Source: an uncultured Acidaminococcus sp.
Lineage (GTDB): Bacteria; Bacillota; Negativicutes; Acidaminococcales; Acidaminococcaceae
Assembly: GCA_900538365.1 (NCBI GenBank)
Contig: UPXT01000063.1
Span: 1-7,375, forward strand
Direction: 5' to 3'
DNA: 7,375 bases
Below are positions 6,956-7,375 of the stretch, in pieces; position 1 is the first letter of the stretch; each line of letters begins with the position of its first letter. The notes beneath the pieces are model-generated. The model did not search any database, was not told the origin of the DNA, and was given only the letters and a program-made list of their open reading frames with translations. The translations under genes were made by a program, and so were the position numbers.

Positions 6956-6984
6956 ATTATAACAAGATTTGTTCTCCTATAAAA
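6956..6984 (-). promoter_or_regulatory. Promoter of the amino acid permease gene
   Basis: On the - strand a perfect TATAAT (6956-6961) has the upstream extension TGT (TGTTATAAT), which is an extended -10 element. The -35 position 17 bases upstream reads TTTTAT and is weak, as is usual for extended -10 promoters. Transcription from about 6949 gives a leader of about 39 bases with the ribosome binding site. Confidence 0.75.
6961..6973. repeat. Second palindrome AACAA-GAT-TTGTT in the permease promoter
   Basis: This perfect five-base inverted repeat lies between the -35 and -10 positions. It shares the AACA...TGTT pattern of the palindrome at 6936-6953. The centres are about 22 bases apart, close to two helical turns. 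It may be a second binding site for the same regulator. Confidence 0.4.
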
Positions 6985-7020
6985 GACAGAAAATAAGCAC
7001 TTTTCTCTATTGTCTTTATA
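6978..7020. repeat. AT-rich dyad upstream of the permease promoter
   Basis: TATAAAAGACA (6978-6988) and TGTCTTTATA (7011-7020) are inverted copies with one extra A. Inside them GAAAA (6989-6993) pairs with TTTTC (7001-7005). The left arm covers the -35 position. It could be a regulator site or an AT-rich coincidence. Confidence 0.35.
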
Positions 7021-7311
7021 TTAAGGACATTCCCGAACGTTCACTGTAACATTTTCACTGCATTATTCGAAATATGAAGAAAGTGAACCATTTTTAAAGA
7101 AACTATTGCAGTATCGTGCCATCCAGTCATTACAAATTAGCTTGAAATTTTTTAAACAGGTCTATGAATGAAACCAACCGGTGAAGGAATTAAAGATGAG
7201 TCGCCGTTAGAAACCTTTTTTGTTAAGGAAAAAGTCCGTGTCTGAAGTACAAAGTGTCCACAGCAAAGAGACTTATCATGAAAGATTGGATGGCTTTTTG
7301 TCCAGGTGAGA
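7021..7311. other. Non-coding stretch upstream of the permease
   Basis: No gene is recognised. TTCACTG occurs twice (7040-7046, 7054-7060), and AGTGAAC (7082-7088) is the inverse of GTTCACT (7039-7045). TGTAACATTT at 7045-7054 resembles the half-site at 6937-6946. The only forward reading frame of note, 7168-7245, encodes 25 residues with no good ribosome binding site. The reverse frame covering 7152-7364 has no ribosome binding site and unconvincing composition. Confidence 0.4.
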
Positions 7312-7347
7312 AAGAACCTGTAAAAAAAGGGTTCTTCACGTATTTTT
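7312..7347 (+). terminator. Hairpin terminator with no assigned gene
   Basis: The arms AAGAACC (7312-7318) and GGTTCTT (7330-7336) enclose an 11-base A-rich loop. TATTTTT (7341-7347) follows after four bases, so the + strand is the better direction. The core closely resembles that of the terminator at 1865-1908. No + strand gene ends here within the window. Confidence 0.5.
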
Positions 7348-7375
7348 GGGGGATTCCAAATCATACGTAGGTAAA

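Noticed and set aside
7168..7245. 25-codon + strand frame (starts MKPTGEGIKDE)
   Set aside because: It has only a weak CAGG upstream, no supporting promoter and no known relative. It is too short to call by eye.
7152..7364. 70-codon - strand frame at the right edge
   Set aside because: It has no ribosome binding site and no recognisable composition, and it includes the terminator-like hairpin.

Overview
The window looks chromosomal and comes from a member of the Bacillota. Supporting signs are a T-box leader ahead of glycyl-tRNA synthetase, strong AGGAGG-type ribosome binding sites, TTGACA/TATAAT-like promoters, and the two-gene alpha/beta form of glycyl-tRNA synthetase. Roughly balanced base composition and the protein style suggest a Negativicutes-type organism (Acidaminococcus/Megasphaera relatives), but that placement is inference from memory. 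I see no insertion sequence, phage gene, CRISPR array, tRNA or rRNA.

Left part (1-1908, + strand): a short non-coding stretch and a promoter precede a PLP-dependent Cys/Met-metabolism enzyme (278-1414) of the cystathionine gamma-synthase / beta- or gamma-lyase family, which ends at its own terminator. A small GNAT-type acetyltransferase gene (1557-1847) follows. A near-symmetrical bidirectional terminator (1865-1908) separates it from the converging glycyl-tRNA synthetase genes.

Middle part (1924-5058, - strand): glyQ and glyS are translationally coupled, sharing one base (TAATG). They are controlled by a glycine T-box riboswitch (4881-5023) with a clear promoter just upstream. The leader has a GGC specifier, a T-box motif with a UGGA bulge matching the tRNA-Gly end, an antiterminator, and a long terminator. 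Its Stem I appears cut down to a kink-turn hairpin with the specifier in the terminal loop and no distal arm. This is the most noteworthy observation in the window.

Right part (5059-7375): about 300 bases without a recognisable gene lead to a strong hairpin terminator (5361-5408). A 12-helix APC-superfamily amino acid permease (5456-6910, - strand) follows. Its promoter has an extended -10 box flanked by two palindromes, which suggests repressor control. The last ~390 bases hold no convincing gene, but they carry an AT-rich dyad and a + strand hairpin terminator with no obvious gene to end.

The genes share an amino-acid theme (sulfur amino acid metabolism, glycine charging, amino acid transport), but apart from glyQS they are separate transcription units.
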